Positions 20,576-31,003 of a stretch of 31,003 nt of DNA are shown piece after piece. Both the position numbers and the translations under genes were made by a program. The notes under the pieces are model-generated. The model searched no databases. It had not been told where the DNA came from and saw only the letters and a program-made list of their open reading frames with translations. The stretch comes from Nephromyces sp. MM_2019 (taxonomy: Eukaryota > Apicomplexa > Aconoidasida > Nephromycida). The number at the start of each line of letters is the position of its first letter. Position 1 is the stretch's first letter. The stretch covers positions 1-31,003 of the forward strand of contig JADHZB010000128.1 in the NCBI GenBank assembly GCA_015657535.1. Direction: 5' to 3'.

Positions 20576-21278
20576 TTCCTTGCTTTTTACCGAGAAAAAC
20601 TTTTCTTTCTGCAAGTTACACCAGGCATTTGTGTGTGTGGTATTTCCCACCTTTTTACTCCCCAGGAAAGGCTACTTTCAAGTTTTTGGCAGCTATTTGT
20701 TTTGAACTTCTCTATATAGTGTTTTGTATACATTTGGTGTTCCAGGCCGTAAACGCTTAAATCACACTGCTTTACTGTATACCTGGTGCTTTTAAAATAT
20801 TGGAATACTGCCATATAAGCCTTATCTCTTTATATTATGGGTTGAAATTTTTTTTTGTTATGCCTAGTAACCGTTTTAAAGGGACTTGATCTTCGAGTCT
20901 TGAACTTTACCGTTTTCATTTTCTGTAAAAATGTTGGTATTAAGAGCAATCCTAACCCTTTTACATTTTGCTGGGTATAAAGGGTGGAGACTAGCTTAAG
21001 CTATAAATTAGGCCGGTGCATAGGCAGCACTAAAGCTGATCTGAAACAGCTGGGAAACTAGCATCTACCTTTGCTTTACCTTGGACCCCCTACTATATCT
21101 AGCTGGAACCTAGCCTGGATCTTGCTAGATAAAGCGAGTGTATCGGACGTGCCATGATTGATAGATTAAATCCTTTTTAAAGTCTCAGCAGAAATACATG
21201 GAAGCGCTACATTTCTGATGAAACTTAAACAACTCAATTGTTGTGATATTTGGGGGTAGGTAGGTAAAAGAGGTAATG

Positions 21279-21335
21279 TGTGAGTAGTAGAGAGTGAGTC
21301 TATATATATATGTATGTGAGTAGTAGAGAGTGAGT
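21279..21335. repeat. Direct repeat of 21 bp around a TA tract
   Basis: The sequence tgtgagtagtagagagtgag plus t is present identically at 21279-21299 and 21315-21335. The copies are separated by a short run of alternating TA. It is a small local duplication with no evident role. Confidence 0.7.
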
Positions 21336-22071
21336 GAAAATACGGTGAGTAATGTCTTCAGTTGCAAGAGCTATTCTGGCTCTGAGAAGCGTGCTGATAG
21401 TCCAAACTGCAATGGGATTCTGAAGTTTTCTTATTTTGCCTAGAAAATATACTATTATCTCGGCTGTAGTCAAGCAGTAGTCAAAACTCACTAGAAATAA
21501 TTGCATTTAACACTCTCTAGTTAGATGGTATTGTTTCTGCTTAAGTGTTAAGCACTTTTTAGTTTGCTTTTCTATTTTTTACTGATCGAGAGGTACTAAT
21601 GCTGTAGGAACAATTTGCAATGATATAATTAGGGCTGAGCTTGAAGCACTAAGCTAATCTGCAGAGTAGTAGAACTGAATAGCACTAGTTAGATTTATGG
21701 CTTCAAACACGACCCTTATCGGCTTTTGCTGTGAGTCATGTTGTTTTTAAGGCTTTCACAGAAAATTACGGAATTTATGAGGAAGAAAGCAGCTGCATTT
21801 CTTATTTTAAACAAATTTCCAAAAAATGATACAATTTAAAAAAGTGTCAAGTGGCTGAAATTTCTTATTTTAATTAGCCATAGTTATATTTTTTGTAATG
21901 TCAGCGGCGAAATATTCTGGCGTCACCACTGGATGATATTTTGATAGATGAAAGTTGAATCTACAATTGTGTTTTGACTAGGAGCTATAATACCATAGTA
22001 GAAGCCATTGGTGCTTTCAGACAAAATGATGTTTAGCCTCTTTTATTTGTATACTCTAATTTGAGTATCTC

Positions 22072-22419
22072 TTACCTTAAGCGAAGGTACCTAGAGTGAG
22101 ACCTGAAGGCTCGAGTAATAAAAACTACATTTTCATGTAGCCACTTGTTCTGGTAAAATTTGATTTGGTAGTTTCGTGTCGCAGTTTGGGGTTCTATTGT
22201 GTTGTCTATAGCCTGTTGCCCAAACTGTCGTGAATTTTCATGCGTTACTCCTAGCACTATATATATGCTAGTCATGTGAATCAGTGTGTACCAAAAGAGG
22301 GTAGCAAATGGGGCCTCGTTAAACCCCATGACTGGTTCCGGCAAGAATAACAAGGTTCCTGCAAGGCAGTAGGCAGCGGGCAGCGAAGAGCAACATAATA
22401 GCGATCTTAGAGATAGCAA
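22072..22419 (-). CDS. Minus-strand open frame, possible exon
   Basis: About 115 codons are open. The first codon is TTG, and an internal ATG gives a frame beginning MGFNEAPFATLFWYTLIHM. A hydrophobic leader-like stretch (LPAAYCLAGTLLFLP) precedes that ATG. The rest is mixed in composition. The 3' part of the frame, in plus coordinates 22072-22200, reads as ordinary coding-like sequence. No family is recognised. The frame overlaps the edge of a tandem repeat at its 5' end, which argues for caution. Confidence 0.2.
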   Translation of the reverse strand: MLSLRSLLCCSSLPAAYCLAGTLLFLPEPVMGFNEAPFATLFWYTLIHMTSIYIVLGVTHENSRQFGQQAIDNTIEPQTATRNYQIKFYQNKWLHENVVFITRAFRSHSRYLRLR

Positions 22420-22546
22420 TGTAACAGGCAGATTAGTGGCTTTAGAAATAGCAACCTAACAGGCATACTAGCAACACACACAAACCCAAGAGCAACACTA
22501 GCAACACATAAACACAACAGCAACACTAGCAACACAAATAAACACC
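22411..22546. repeat. Imperfect tandem repeats rich in agcaacact and aacaca
   Basis: Two kinds of unit adjoin. A unit of about 37 bp carries atagcaa followed by taacaggca. A 28-bp unit, starting agcaacactagcaacaca, occurs at 22491 and again at 22519 with small changes. The plus strand is strikingly poor in T here compared with the flanks. Confidence 0.65.
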
Positions 22547-23061
22547 AACCCGAATATAGATAGTATTATTCTCCAATGTTGATTTGCATCAGAAAAACAT
22601 CACAAGAAAGGTGCGTTTGCTTATACCAAAGCAACACACACCGCTCCAAAAAAGATTCAGCCCCTGCACACACCCGTACGGAAGTCTCAAGTTACCTCAT
22701 GTAACTAGTAGCCGCAGGCAAGATATTGTAGCCAGGCGGCTCCCTTTGGACAAGACAAGCTGCATGTCACCTACTGCTGTTGTTCTTTGCTAGCCTCCCA
22801 AAGCCTCATGAAACCAAGTGAAAACCTCGTCTTGCTTTCGGCGTAAGCATTTTTCCTAAAGACGCTTGCCGTGACAGGGATAAATGTAGACATAATGAAC
22901 ATCAATTTATTCGGGAAAAAATCAGCAGGTTCCTACTCTTTACAGCTACGAGGCGAAGCTTAGTGTTCGAGGTTTTAAACAGCTCCTAGTCCTCATTATG
23001 AGTAGAAAAAAAAGAGAAAGTGTCTAACTGCTTGAAAAAGCAACCATTTTCAGTACTATCT

Positions 23062-23337
23062 TTAAAGTCCAGGATATTTATCTCTAAACTCATAGATGTC
23101 ATGAAAGACATGCGTCACGACTACAAAGTACTTCATAGCTGTGAAGCAGCCGGATGCATGTCTTGAAGCAGAATAACTAAAGGAGACTCCCCCAGTGTGC
23201 ACTTTTTGCGAATCCTGCTCTTTGCAAATTTGCTCAAAATCAGCGTGGAGATTATGAGCAGGTGTATTATGCGGTGAATAGATTATTGGAACGTATAATT
23301 TTTTATGAAAAACTTGTTGGCTGAGGATAGTTATCAT
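23062..23337 (-). CDS. Hypothetical minus-strand ORF, 91 residues
   Basis: The frame runs from ATG at 23337 to a stop at 23062. The peptide is well mixed and coding-like (for example NLHADFEQICKEQDSQKVHT and MKYFVVVTHVFHDIYEFRD) with no low-complexity tract. That is unusual for this AT-rich intergenic DNA. No signal peptide, membrane helix or family motif is recognised. It may be a complete small gene or one exon of a larger minus-strand gene. Confidence 0.33.
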   Translation of the reverse strand: MITILSQQVFHKKLYVPIIYSPHNTPAHNLHADFEQICKEQDSQKVHTGGVSFSYSASRHASGCFTAMKYFVVVTHVFHDIYEFRDKYPGL

Positions 23338-24285
23338 TTAGATTAGGAAGAGCATGTTTTTCACCATTTTTTTTGGAAGAAAATAAGGATAATGACAGAA
23401 GGAAAATAACAATTTCCTATCTCTGTCGAGCGATTTAGTGAAGAAATCTGTCTATTCTAATGGTGAAAAAGAGCATGCAAAAGTTGCCTAGAAGTCCCTC
23501 TTCTAATATCTCTGCAGCTTTTGTGTCGATAAAATACGATGTAGTGAATAATGATAATTGGAATAAGAATTATACTTCGTATAAAAAAGCTCTTAATTAG
23601 CTGACAATTGCGTATAGTCTTTCACTATAAATACTGATACTGAAACTGTTTTAGATTTTCGAATAAACTGGATAAAAAATCGTAAAATATGTGAAAAAGA
23701 TCAAAAGTAATTAGAGCGCGCAAAATTAGCGAGACTCTAGCAACTTTTGGCAATAAGTTTTTTCTTTTTATCATTTTTGAAGAGATTTATTAGAGATGAA
23801 TTAATTGGTTCCCCTATGATACATGGGAAATTGTGGATCTTTTGAATAAGAATGGAACTTAATCGAAAAGCTGGAATAATTAAGGAAGCTAATCAATCAG
23901 ATTACCCTCTTGCTCTTTAAACTCACAGAATCTGATCTTTTAGCGTTTTACAGCTAGTTTGGGAAATTTTTGGTTATTTTTTTCCTATTTCTACGCCTAT
24001 TTAGTCTTGCGGATGTTTTTTCTGAGAAAATCATGGTATTTCATGTATCTGGCAGATTATTCTTTTTGAATATATACAAAAGAAGCAGTGTGTACAATAT
24101 AGCAGTTCAAATGAAAAAATCCAAAAAACCCTCAGTTCATACAATAAGGCACTTTGGATATTGTGAGTATCTAGAAACCAACAATCTTCACAAATCTATT
24201 TATCGCTTTCTACAAACTCCTTCAAACTATAACGGGAAACTTTAAGTGCTCCCTTCTGTATGCCTGCAGTTACTTCAACACACTA

Positions 24286-27200
24286 ATGATGATTGAAACC
24301 TTGAAAAATGACTTGGATCAATTACTGGGAAGCAGGCAAATTAGGTCGATGCTGAGAGCTTCCCCTGTTCTTGCGAAATTCATTCCCTCCTACACTATTA
24401 CTTGCTTAATAATTTCAGCTATAATTCAACTATTGCGATTTGGAGTATCAGCCCCTGAGCATTCTTACTGGTAATCACCTTGCATTGCTAAGCTCACAAG
24501 CTTGCTTGTGATGCTTTCTGGCTATAAGTTTAAGGATAAAATTATCGCCATTTTTTTGCCTTCTAGCGTTTTTAGACGGCTGCAGTTGTTTACCAACAGC
24601 CTTGATATTATCCTTGTAAGGTTGAATACATTAAAAGCTCCTCCCGTTTCACACTTTCTGCTTCTTTTTAAAAAAATATCTTTGATATTTTATGATCAAA
24701 CAAACGGGTATCACCTTGCTGCACATAGCAGTTTTTTAGCTGCGTAACTTTTTTTTTGCGTGAAAAACTCGTATTAAATAGCTTGAGTTGAGAGGATGAG
24801 TCTACCGAAAGTTTTGCTGGAAACTAGGGCAATAACTGCCTGGTTGAGCTTATCAGTCTAGAGTCTAAGCTAGCTAGCAGCTCCCAAGTTTTCTGTGTAT
24901 GAATCCATCTGTTTCATCTTACGGCAGTGAGAGATGAAATTTTTCTTTTATCGTGAAAGTTTTATTTTATTTCCTCTTCTTGTAATTTTATCAAGTTTTA
25001 AGCCTTTATGCATGAAAAGGATGCAGCAGAGTTCTCTGGAGTCGCTCGTAAGCTAGTCTTCATGCATTTCAGCAGTAAATGCCTAGTTTGAGGTTATTCA
25101 TTCGTGAAGTAAAGCTTTGCGGATTAGAGACTTAAAGCTCTTCAAATCAAGGAAAATTTCAATAAAAAATAAAAACTTTCGCCTCATAAATCTTTAGTTT
25201 GGCTACGTGAGCTTCTTAAGAAAAGCTGGAGACAAGAATTTGGAAGTATATTTTGCTGGCTAGAAACTTACTTTTTGATGCAATTCTGTAGTGTGTGTAT
25301 ACCTTCAGCAAGTGTATCTCGCTGGGGAAGTACGTCGTCAATGGCATCTATCCAATATCAACCTTTTTTTTGCTGCTCTCTGTAGTTTTTTCCTTCAATT
25401 TAGCAGTACATTTTGTGTGAAATTCCCTCTTCATACTCATTTCTACTTTGCAGGCTGACTCGTATTGTTTTTATAAGGAGCCTTGGATTTATATACTTTG
25501 TAGCTTTCCTAGTCTCTTTTCAGCAAAATAAGCAACTTTTTGGGGATACTGGCCTCCTTCCGGCTAGGTGTGTTGATCTACCTTTCGAGAGTTTTGTGAT
25601 TTTCTATAGCTTTCTCACATTTGACTCAGACCTGTCTTGTGCAGCGTTTCTTCTGAAAATTTCTTCAAAATCTTCCTCTTCTGCTAAACACATTTTCGTA
25701 TTACTCCGTCTCATTGCACTCATTTAATCGAAAATCTCCTCTTCCTCTTCTGCTTCTTCCTCCTCTTCCTCTTTTGCTAAACATATTTGCGTATTACTCC
25801 GTCTCATTGCACTCATTTAATCGAAAATCTCCTTTTTTCTTCTTCCTCCTCCTCTTCTGCTTCTTCTTCTTCTAGAATCTACCTGGATCATTTGCGCAAT
25901 ATAATTAATGGAGGAACCTTTCATCTCATTCGCAAAGTGCCCACTCTAATGTGGTTTGCACGAGCGAAAGATAGAATAGACTACTGGCTGGATGGCATTG
26001 CTATTATAGGCTTAATACTTTCCGCTTTTTTAATGTGGAATGGAGGGGGTAACATGATTATAATGGCCACCTTGTGGATTTTATATCATAGCATTGGTTA
26101 GCCAAGTGTGCTGGTTGTGTGTGAGTGCGTGTGTTTTGTTTATTTTGTGGTTTTTGGGGTGTATTTTGTGTATGTTGATTCATGTTGGCTATTTGTATTG
26201 GGTCTGCGTGTCTGTGAGTGTGTTGGTGTGTATTTTGTGTGTGTTGATATATGTTGGGTGTGTGTCCCTCGCTCCACTGATGTTTTATTGCTGCCTACTT
26301 TATTGCATATTTTTTACTCTTTTTTTCCAGTCTTCAAATTGTTTTATATGCATTTTCATGTGTGCTATTCTTGGCAATGGTTTTTGAGTTTAAGATTATA
26401 ACAAGCTTATAAGTTAAGCTGTATATCACACACGCGCAACCAAAAAATACACATCTACTCAGTTATATTCTATTGCTTCTATCTGCAACTATTGAGACAA
26501 TTATACATACCCTGCCGATATGTCTATCTTTTTTGATGTATTCTTGGTACTTATTAGACATTATCTTCTTCTTCAACGAATAAATGCAGATTTTTTTTAC
26601 GTTTATTTTGGCGAAGCTTTTCTATCTGCTTCGGGGCCTGCATGCTACTACCTTTAATATCCCGGGTGCACCACGTGTGTGTCTAACTCGTTCCATAAGT
26701 CTGGCTCTTTCAGTGTATGTACACCGTGTGAAAATGCTCATGATAGTTTTCCTAATTTTCCAATTTTTGTTTTTTTCTTCTGTTTTTTATGCAATTTTCA
26801 TCGGCATTTTGCTCGCTCGTTCTTCGTGTACTATAATACCCTCTTGAATGTATACTTTTAAGGATCGCTCTGTGCTTTTTCTTCATCTTCCTCATATATA
26901 GATATTCGTTTCTTTTTTGTCTTTTTGGAAATATTCTCCTTCTACATCCTCTTAAATATTTTCTTCTTTTTCTTCTTCAGTCAATGTTGGGCAAACTTGG
27001 TTTGGATTTGGATGGGAATCTCAGCTGTTAGAAACTGGTTTTCTGTGTATTTTTTTGACGCCTGTTTTTTCTCTAAATTCGCTTCCTAGCGGATTCGCTC
27101 CGCCGTGGGTTTGTATTCTTGGCTACAGATGGCTAATCTTTCGTTTGATGCTTGGAGCTGGCTTTATAAAAATTCGAGGAGATCCTTGTTGGATAAATCT

Positions 27201-30200
27201 AACCTGTATGGATTACCACTATGAGACTCAACCAGTACGCTTAGTTTTTTTAGGGACACACACACAAACACACTTATATTGGTGTGCTTATACCTCTGTG
27301 GGTGTGGTTTTTACTTACTCTTCGAGAAATTTATGAGAAGGCATGCTATTTGCTCGAGTTTTTTATAGGTTTTGATGGAGTAAACTTCAAGTTTCTTCTT
27401 GAGCGGGTAATGTAAAAGTATCGCTAATAGTGGGGGGAAAACACCCCCTAAAAAGAGGATTTTTATACCGGCACACACACAGATACACACTAAACGAGTA
27501 GAAGCATAAATGGGACAAGGGAAAAGGTCTTCTAATAATCACTTGTTGGGATAATTTTGCAGTTTATATTCTGGCACTCTCCTAGTCTTACTAGAATGTC
27601 CTCCGTATCTCCCTTTGCCTTGTGTGTTATCTCTGATTATAGTAGGAAACTTTTTAGAATGAATATTTTCTCGTGTAGTTCTATATCTATATTTTAAGAA
27701 AAGTTTGCTGAGGAGGTACTAGAGTATGTGCGGGTTCTCTCAAGACTTTAAAGACCCCAAAATATGCGATTTCACGCACAAACAAACGAGATGAGGTCAT
27801 GGCACTGTTGACGCACTTCTCACACCTAATCAAAACCTTTCTTTAAGAGTGTGTGTGCGAAAAATTGCATCTTCGCCGAATTTTTTTCATTTCATCCTTC
27901 TACCTCCCTTCTCTCTCAGGTTCCTAATCCGCTGTCTTATTATATGCATCACTCTCCATCACAGTTTCACAAGATGGAAACGCTAGCTAATCACGTGGTG
28001 GAATTGCTTGGGCCTTGGTTTCTTTTGCTACCAATTCGAAGCTTTCGCTTGCTTGGAGGTTTAATGCAAATAGGTTTCCAGGTTGGGATGACATGAAGCT
28101 TTTTTTCAGAGGCTTTTTGCCTAAAATTCGGAGAATTTTAGAATCTTCAACTAATGAAAATTTTTTATGATTGGAAAAAAAAGATGAAAATACTTTATAA
28201 AAATTAAAAGATGTAACCATTAAATATATTGAAATTCTTCTTTATGAAATCTTCAGAAAGAAGTGAAACATTCTATGATTTCTCTCATATAAGGTGAATA
28301 TACAGGAGTATTCAAGGAAAAACTCGTTTTAAAAGATGCTTTTTGTTTGTTTTTTTTCAATGGAATTTCTGAAAAAAGACGAGTTTTTGGAGAATCTGAT
28401 AGTTCAGATGATGAAAAATGATTTATTTTAACTTTTTTACGGATTTGATAATAAAATGCTTTTATTAGAGGATATTAAATTAACTCCTGCGAATTTTAGT
28501 TTAAAAATTAGAAAAAATTGAATTAAAAATGTGGTATCCACATGTGTGTGTGTGATATCCACACGTGTGCGTGGTATCCACATGTGTGTGTGATATGTAC
28601 TCCACTTGAGCAGTGTTTCAAAAATTCGATAGAATTTGCCTCTGCTTCAAGTATAGTCTTTGGAGCGTTTTGTGCTGCTTCTGTATGTACGAAGTATCTT
28701 CAAGTTTGAGATCGTTCAGCATGATGGGCAAGCCTTGTTTTCAAGTGATTTTTAGTGTGCAGACATTATTCTACGGGGTATATCACCAAATGAAGATGAA
28801 ATGCTAAAACCGTTAAAATACACACACCGCAGTGGTAGAAAATTCTTCGCCACTGATTTTTTGATGTGAAATCCATCTTGCTGTAGATGCGTTTTTCTTT
28901 GCTTTAAACCTAGGTGTAAAACATGCTAATCTTCAAAAGACTCTACTGCTTTGTTACAAGCAGATCTTAGTGTGTGTGTGTGTGTGTTGCAAAGCTTTTT
29001 TTTCATGAAATGTTAACTCAGGAAATAGTGGCTTGAGTTTTTGCTGATTAAGCTTTGAAATGCATATATGCTGATTTTCCTTCTATGAATGAGATCTTGC
29101 TTTTAGCATAGCAAGTTTCGCTTTTCGCGCACACGCCGGTAAGTTCCTCAAAACTGCTGCTATTCTGTTAATGAAAAAATCTTTGTTGATAGCTGGTACG
29201 TTGGGTAGCATCAAACACACAGAAAAATAGGCATTGAGCAGATGATTTCATTTAGAAATTCTAGTGTGTGACGTATCACGAAAAAAAATCTGGTTTTTGA
29301 TATGTGCAACTGGATGGAATCTGAGCTTTCGCACACAATGGTTATGACTTTGCTGAGTTATTTTGTTTTTAGTTTTAGGCTGAGAAAACGTATAAAATGT
29401 GCTTTTCATTGCTCTTTTTTCAAGTATTTTGCTATCCAGAAAACGCCTGATTTGATAATATTTTGACTAGAAACCCGTCTCCCATTCCCTCTTCTATCAA
29501 TAATTGCAATTTTTCGCGAGCCAACTAACTGAAGATGTTTGATTTGTATCTTCAAGGCGTTGAAAACTGTGGCAGATCTCACACATTCCTAATTTTCTAT
29601 GAAAATGTTGATTTTTTTGCTAATTAAAAAACTTTAGAAGCAGAAAATCGCTAAAATTGCAGGAAATTTAAAGAAATCTTTATGTGCTTATAATCTTGTT
29701 TTTAGGCTCAACTTTAGAGTGAAATGAGAGAGCTCTTCATTTAGCCTTTTCTCTTGAAAATATCATATCGTCTTCAAACTTGCTCCTTTTCACCTGAATT
29801 GTGTGTCTGCTCAGCTAGGATTTGCCAAAACTTTTCCTAGCATATCAGTCCTTTTTATCAATAAAAATTTCACACATTTATGCAGGTTGTTTTGATCTTT
29901 TCTGGAAATCTAAGCTTTCTGAATTGGCTTACCATCATTCCCTGCATCTTTTATTTTGATGATAAATTTCTGGCTCCATTGTTTTCTTTAGAAATGAAGA
30001 AAAGGTGAAAATTTGATCTTTTTATAGTTGTTTCTGTTTTCTGCCTCAGTAGGTTTTTTTTTTAATTTATGAGTTTTTTTGGCGTTAATAGCCTCGAAGG
30101 TTTTTGTTGTGAGATACTTTGATTCCTAGTGCTAACTTTGTTTTTTTCTTTACAATCTTCGCCTCTTCTAGGTGGTGAATTAAAAGTTTTTTTTTGATGA

Positions 30201-30758
30201 ATTTTGCTGCGGTTTTTCACCGTTTCTTGGAGTCATGCACCCTTGATTTGCGTGCATTTGCTCTTTTTTGTAATTTTGCACTGTTTTCTACGGTTTTGAA
30301 CTATTTCTTGCACATATTCACCCTTTTTTGCGGTTTGTAACGATCATTCTACGTGATATAAATGCAGTGAATCTCTGTTATTCTCTACTTCCAAATCAGA
30401 TTCGTTTGATGGAATTTTTCCCCTTTCTCCCCTCACTTGAAGTCTTCCTTGAAGTCTTCTCTTTCTTTCCTTCTCTCTCTCTCTCTTTCATCTTTGCTAA
30501 TATTTTTCACTCTCTGCATTCCACAACCTCAACAGAGCTACAATGATGAGCATGGATTATACAGCCCAATATTCACTTATTTGGAAACATCTCTTCAGCC
30601 TACGTGAAGCGTTTAATACGCCTAACAAAATAAGATATGTTGCTAGGTTTCTTTGCAGCTGGAGTGTGTGCAATTTAGTTTTATTGGCCTTTCTGCATCT
30701 CGGCTTGGCTGCTTCACTGGCATATCTATCTGTTCCAGTAGTGAAGAATCTGATGACG
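24286..30758 (+). CDS. LMF1: Lipase maturation factor homologue (LMF1 family), 3' end outside window
   Basis: Seven exons join in frame for 426 residues: 24286-24470, 25454-25567, 25876-26096, 26981-27234, 27920-28081, 29886-30004 and 30536-30758. All junctions are GT-AG. LMF1 is a multi-pass ER membrane protein that helps fold secreted lipases. Family hallmarks appear in order: YWLTRIVFIRSLGFIYFVAF across the first join, QNKQLFGDTGLLPAR, VNVGQTW and FGWESQLLETGF, RLMLGAGFIKIRGDPCW, CMDYHYETQP joined to VPNPLSYYMHHSP, VVLIFSGNLSFLNWLT, and AYLSVPVVKNLM. Hydrophobic helices recur throughout, the first at about residues 36-50. ATG 24286 (with a second ATG next to it) was chosen because the frame upstream to its stop at 24172-24174 has no other ATG. 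The conserved C-terminal half of the family is missing and should lie beyond 31003. Every exon after the first matches its family segment closely, so the call is secure. Confidence 0.93.
25671..25856. repeat. 93-bp tandem duplication in LMF1 intron 2
   Basis: Copies at 25671-25763 and 25764-25856 share an almost unbroken core (gtattactccgtctcattgc and onward to aatctcct), starting at 25698 and 25791. Each also carries a TTC/TCC-rich tract. The second copy runs into the pyrimidine tract of the exon 3 acceptor at 25874-25875. The duplication fills over half of the 308-nt intron. Confidence 0.8.
26105..26275. repeat. TG-rich minisatellite in LMF1 intron 3
   Basis: GT-rich sequence with two imperfect copies, 69 bp apart, of a unit starting gtgtattttgtg (26159 and 26228), each followed by ttgat and atgttgg. 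It begins a few bases after the exon 3 donor at 26097. Confidence 0.6.
28531..28596. repeat. ATCCACA/TGTG minisatellite in LMF1 intron 5
   Basis: Alternating ggtatccacatgtgtgtg and gatatccacacgtgtgcg units repeat three times over about 66 bp. It lies within the 1.8-kb intron 28082-29885, the longest intron in the window. Confidence 0.65.
28971..28987. repeat. TG dinucleotide microsatellite
   Basis: An uninterrupted TG run of 17 bases within LMF1 intron 5. Confidence 0.85.
30472..30487. repeat. CT microsatellite in the pyrimidine tract before LMF1 exon 7
   Basis: A CT run flanked by TTC-rich sequence lies about 50 bases before the exon 7 acceptor (acag, ending at 30535). It probably serves as an extended polypyrimidine tract. 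Upstream, gaagtcttc is also locally duplicated (30439 and 30451). Confidence 0.6.
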
Positions 30759-31003
30759 GTGATTTAGGGTTTATAAGGGTTGATTTATGGAGCTGATAGT
30801 CACTCGGTGTGTGTGTTTGCGTGTGCATTTTGCTTATCAGATTATAGGTTGAATGATTTGATGGACCTAGACCAAAGTTTTGAATTGAAGAGCTTTTGCT
30901 GTATTCACACACTTTACATTTTGTTTCTGAAATTTGCCTTTGTTTTTCAGTATATTCGTGAGAATGCTGGCTTTTGTAGCTGATTTACATTTTATTTATA
31001 AAA
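30759..31003 (+). other. Start of LMF1 intron 7, window edge
   Basis: A donor gtgatt follows the last family-matched codon (NLMT). A good acceptor, gtttttcag, ends at 30950 and is followed by an in-phase 10-codon stretch (YIRENAGFCS) and a TGA. That peptide does not match the family, whose next segment should follow PVVxNLL. The true next exon is probably outside the window. Confidence 0.4.

Larger units (their letters stand above)
20576..24285. other. Intergenic region between the GTPase and LMF1 genes
   Basis: No recognisable protein family is found. The region has direct and tandem repeats at 21279-21335 and 22411-22546, and two minus-strand ORFs (22072-22419 and 23062-23337), listed separately. 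A plus-strand open frame at 23970-24245 opens with TTG and has a hydrophobic N-terminus. It lacks a usable ATG near its start and is not called. The LMF1 promoter and 5' UTR should lie in the last few hundred bases, but I see no defined element. Confidence 0.45.

Noticed and set aside
26094..26401. Cys/Val-rich overlapping frames in TG-rich DNA
   Set aside because: They translate a GT minisatellite inside LMF1 intron 3, and the conserved exons skip this stretch precisely.
26584..26847. Hydrophobic 87-codon frame with an ATG start
   Set aside because: It sits inside LMF1 intron 3 (26097-26980). T-rich intron sequence readily encodes Phe/Leu-rich peptides.
1..31003. CRISPR array, insertion sequence, integron or prokaryotic operon
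   Set aside because: Repeats are few, short and unspaced. No transposase or Cas-like frame is present. Spliced genes and long introns mark the DNA as eukaryotic.

Overview
This window looks like nuclear DNA of a eukaryotic protist. Two long genes are split by GT-AG introns, intergenic DNA is long and AT-rich, and T-tracts and TG/CT microsatellites are common. Two of the three recognisable genes are plastid-type translation or ribosome factors. Both begin with a hydrophobic, signal-peptide-like stretch ahead of the conserved domain. That pattern fits bipartite targeting to a secondary plastid, so an apicomplexan or related alveolate is the best inference. No species is claimed.

Layout: positions 1-3949 hold no confident gene, only small ATG-started frames and a few perfect hairpins. 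Positions 3950-7045 (+) are one uninterrupted 1031-codon ORF for a plastid-type (ABCF5-like) ABC-F ATPase. Positions 8086-8993 (-) contain two short exons that together resemble ribosomal protein bL17. The region from about 9 to 14.8 kb is mostly unassigned, with a few exon-like frames and a folded element at 11778-11847. Positions 14858-20575 (+) are a six-exon gene for a Nog1-type GTPase closest in pattern to the plant plastid protein PDE318. Positions 20.6-24.3 kb are intergenic, with small tandem repeats and two minus-strand ORFs. Positions 24286-30758 (+) are seven exons of a lipase maturation factor (LMF1) homologue, which continues beyond the window.

The ABC-F ATPase, the Nog1-like GTPase and, more tentatively, the bL17-like protein would all act on an organelle ribosome. 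The LMF1 homologue is unrelated in function: it is a multi-pass ER membrane protein of the lipase-folding pathway. Exon joins in the GTPase and LMF1 genes were worked out by hand from reading frame, splice dinucleotides and family conservation. They are internally consistent except where stated: one linker in the GTPase, and the LMF1 3' end.
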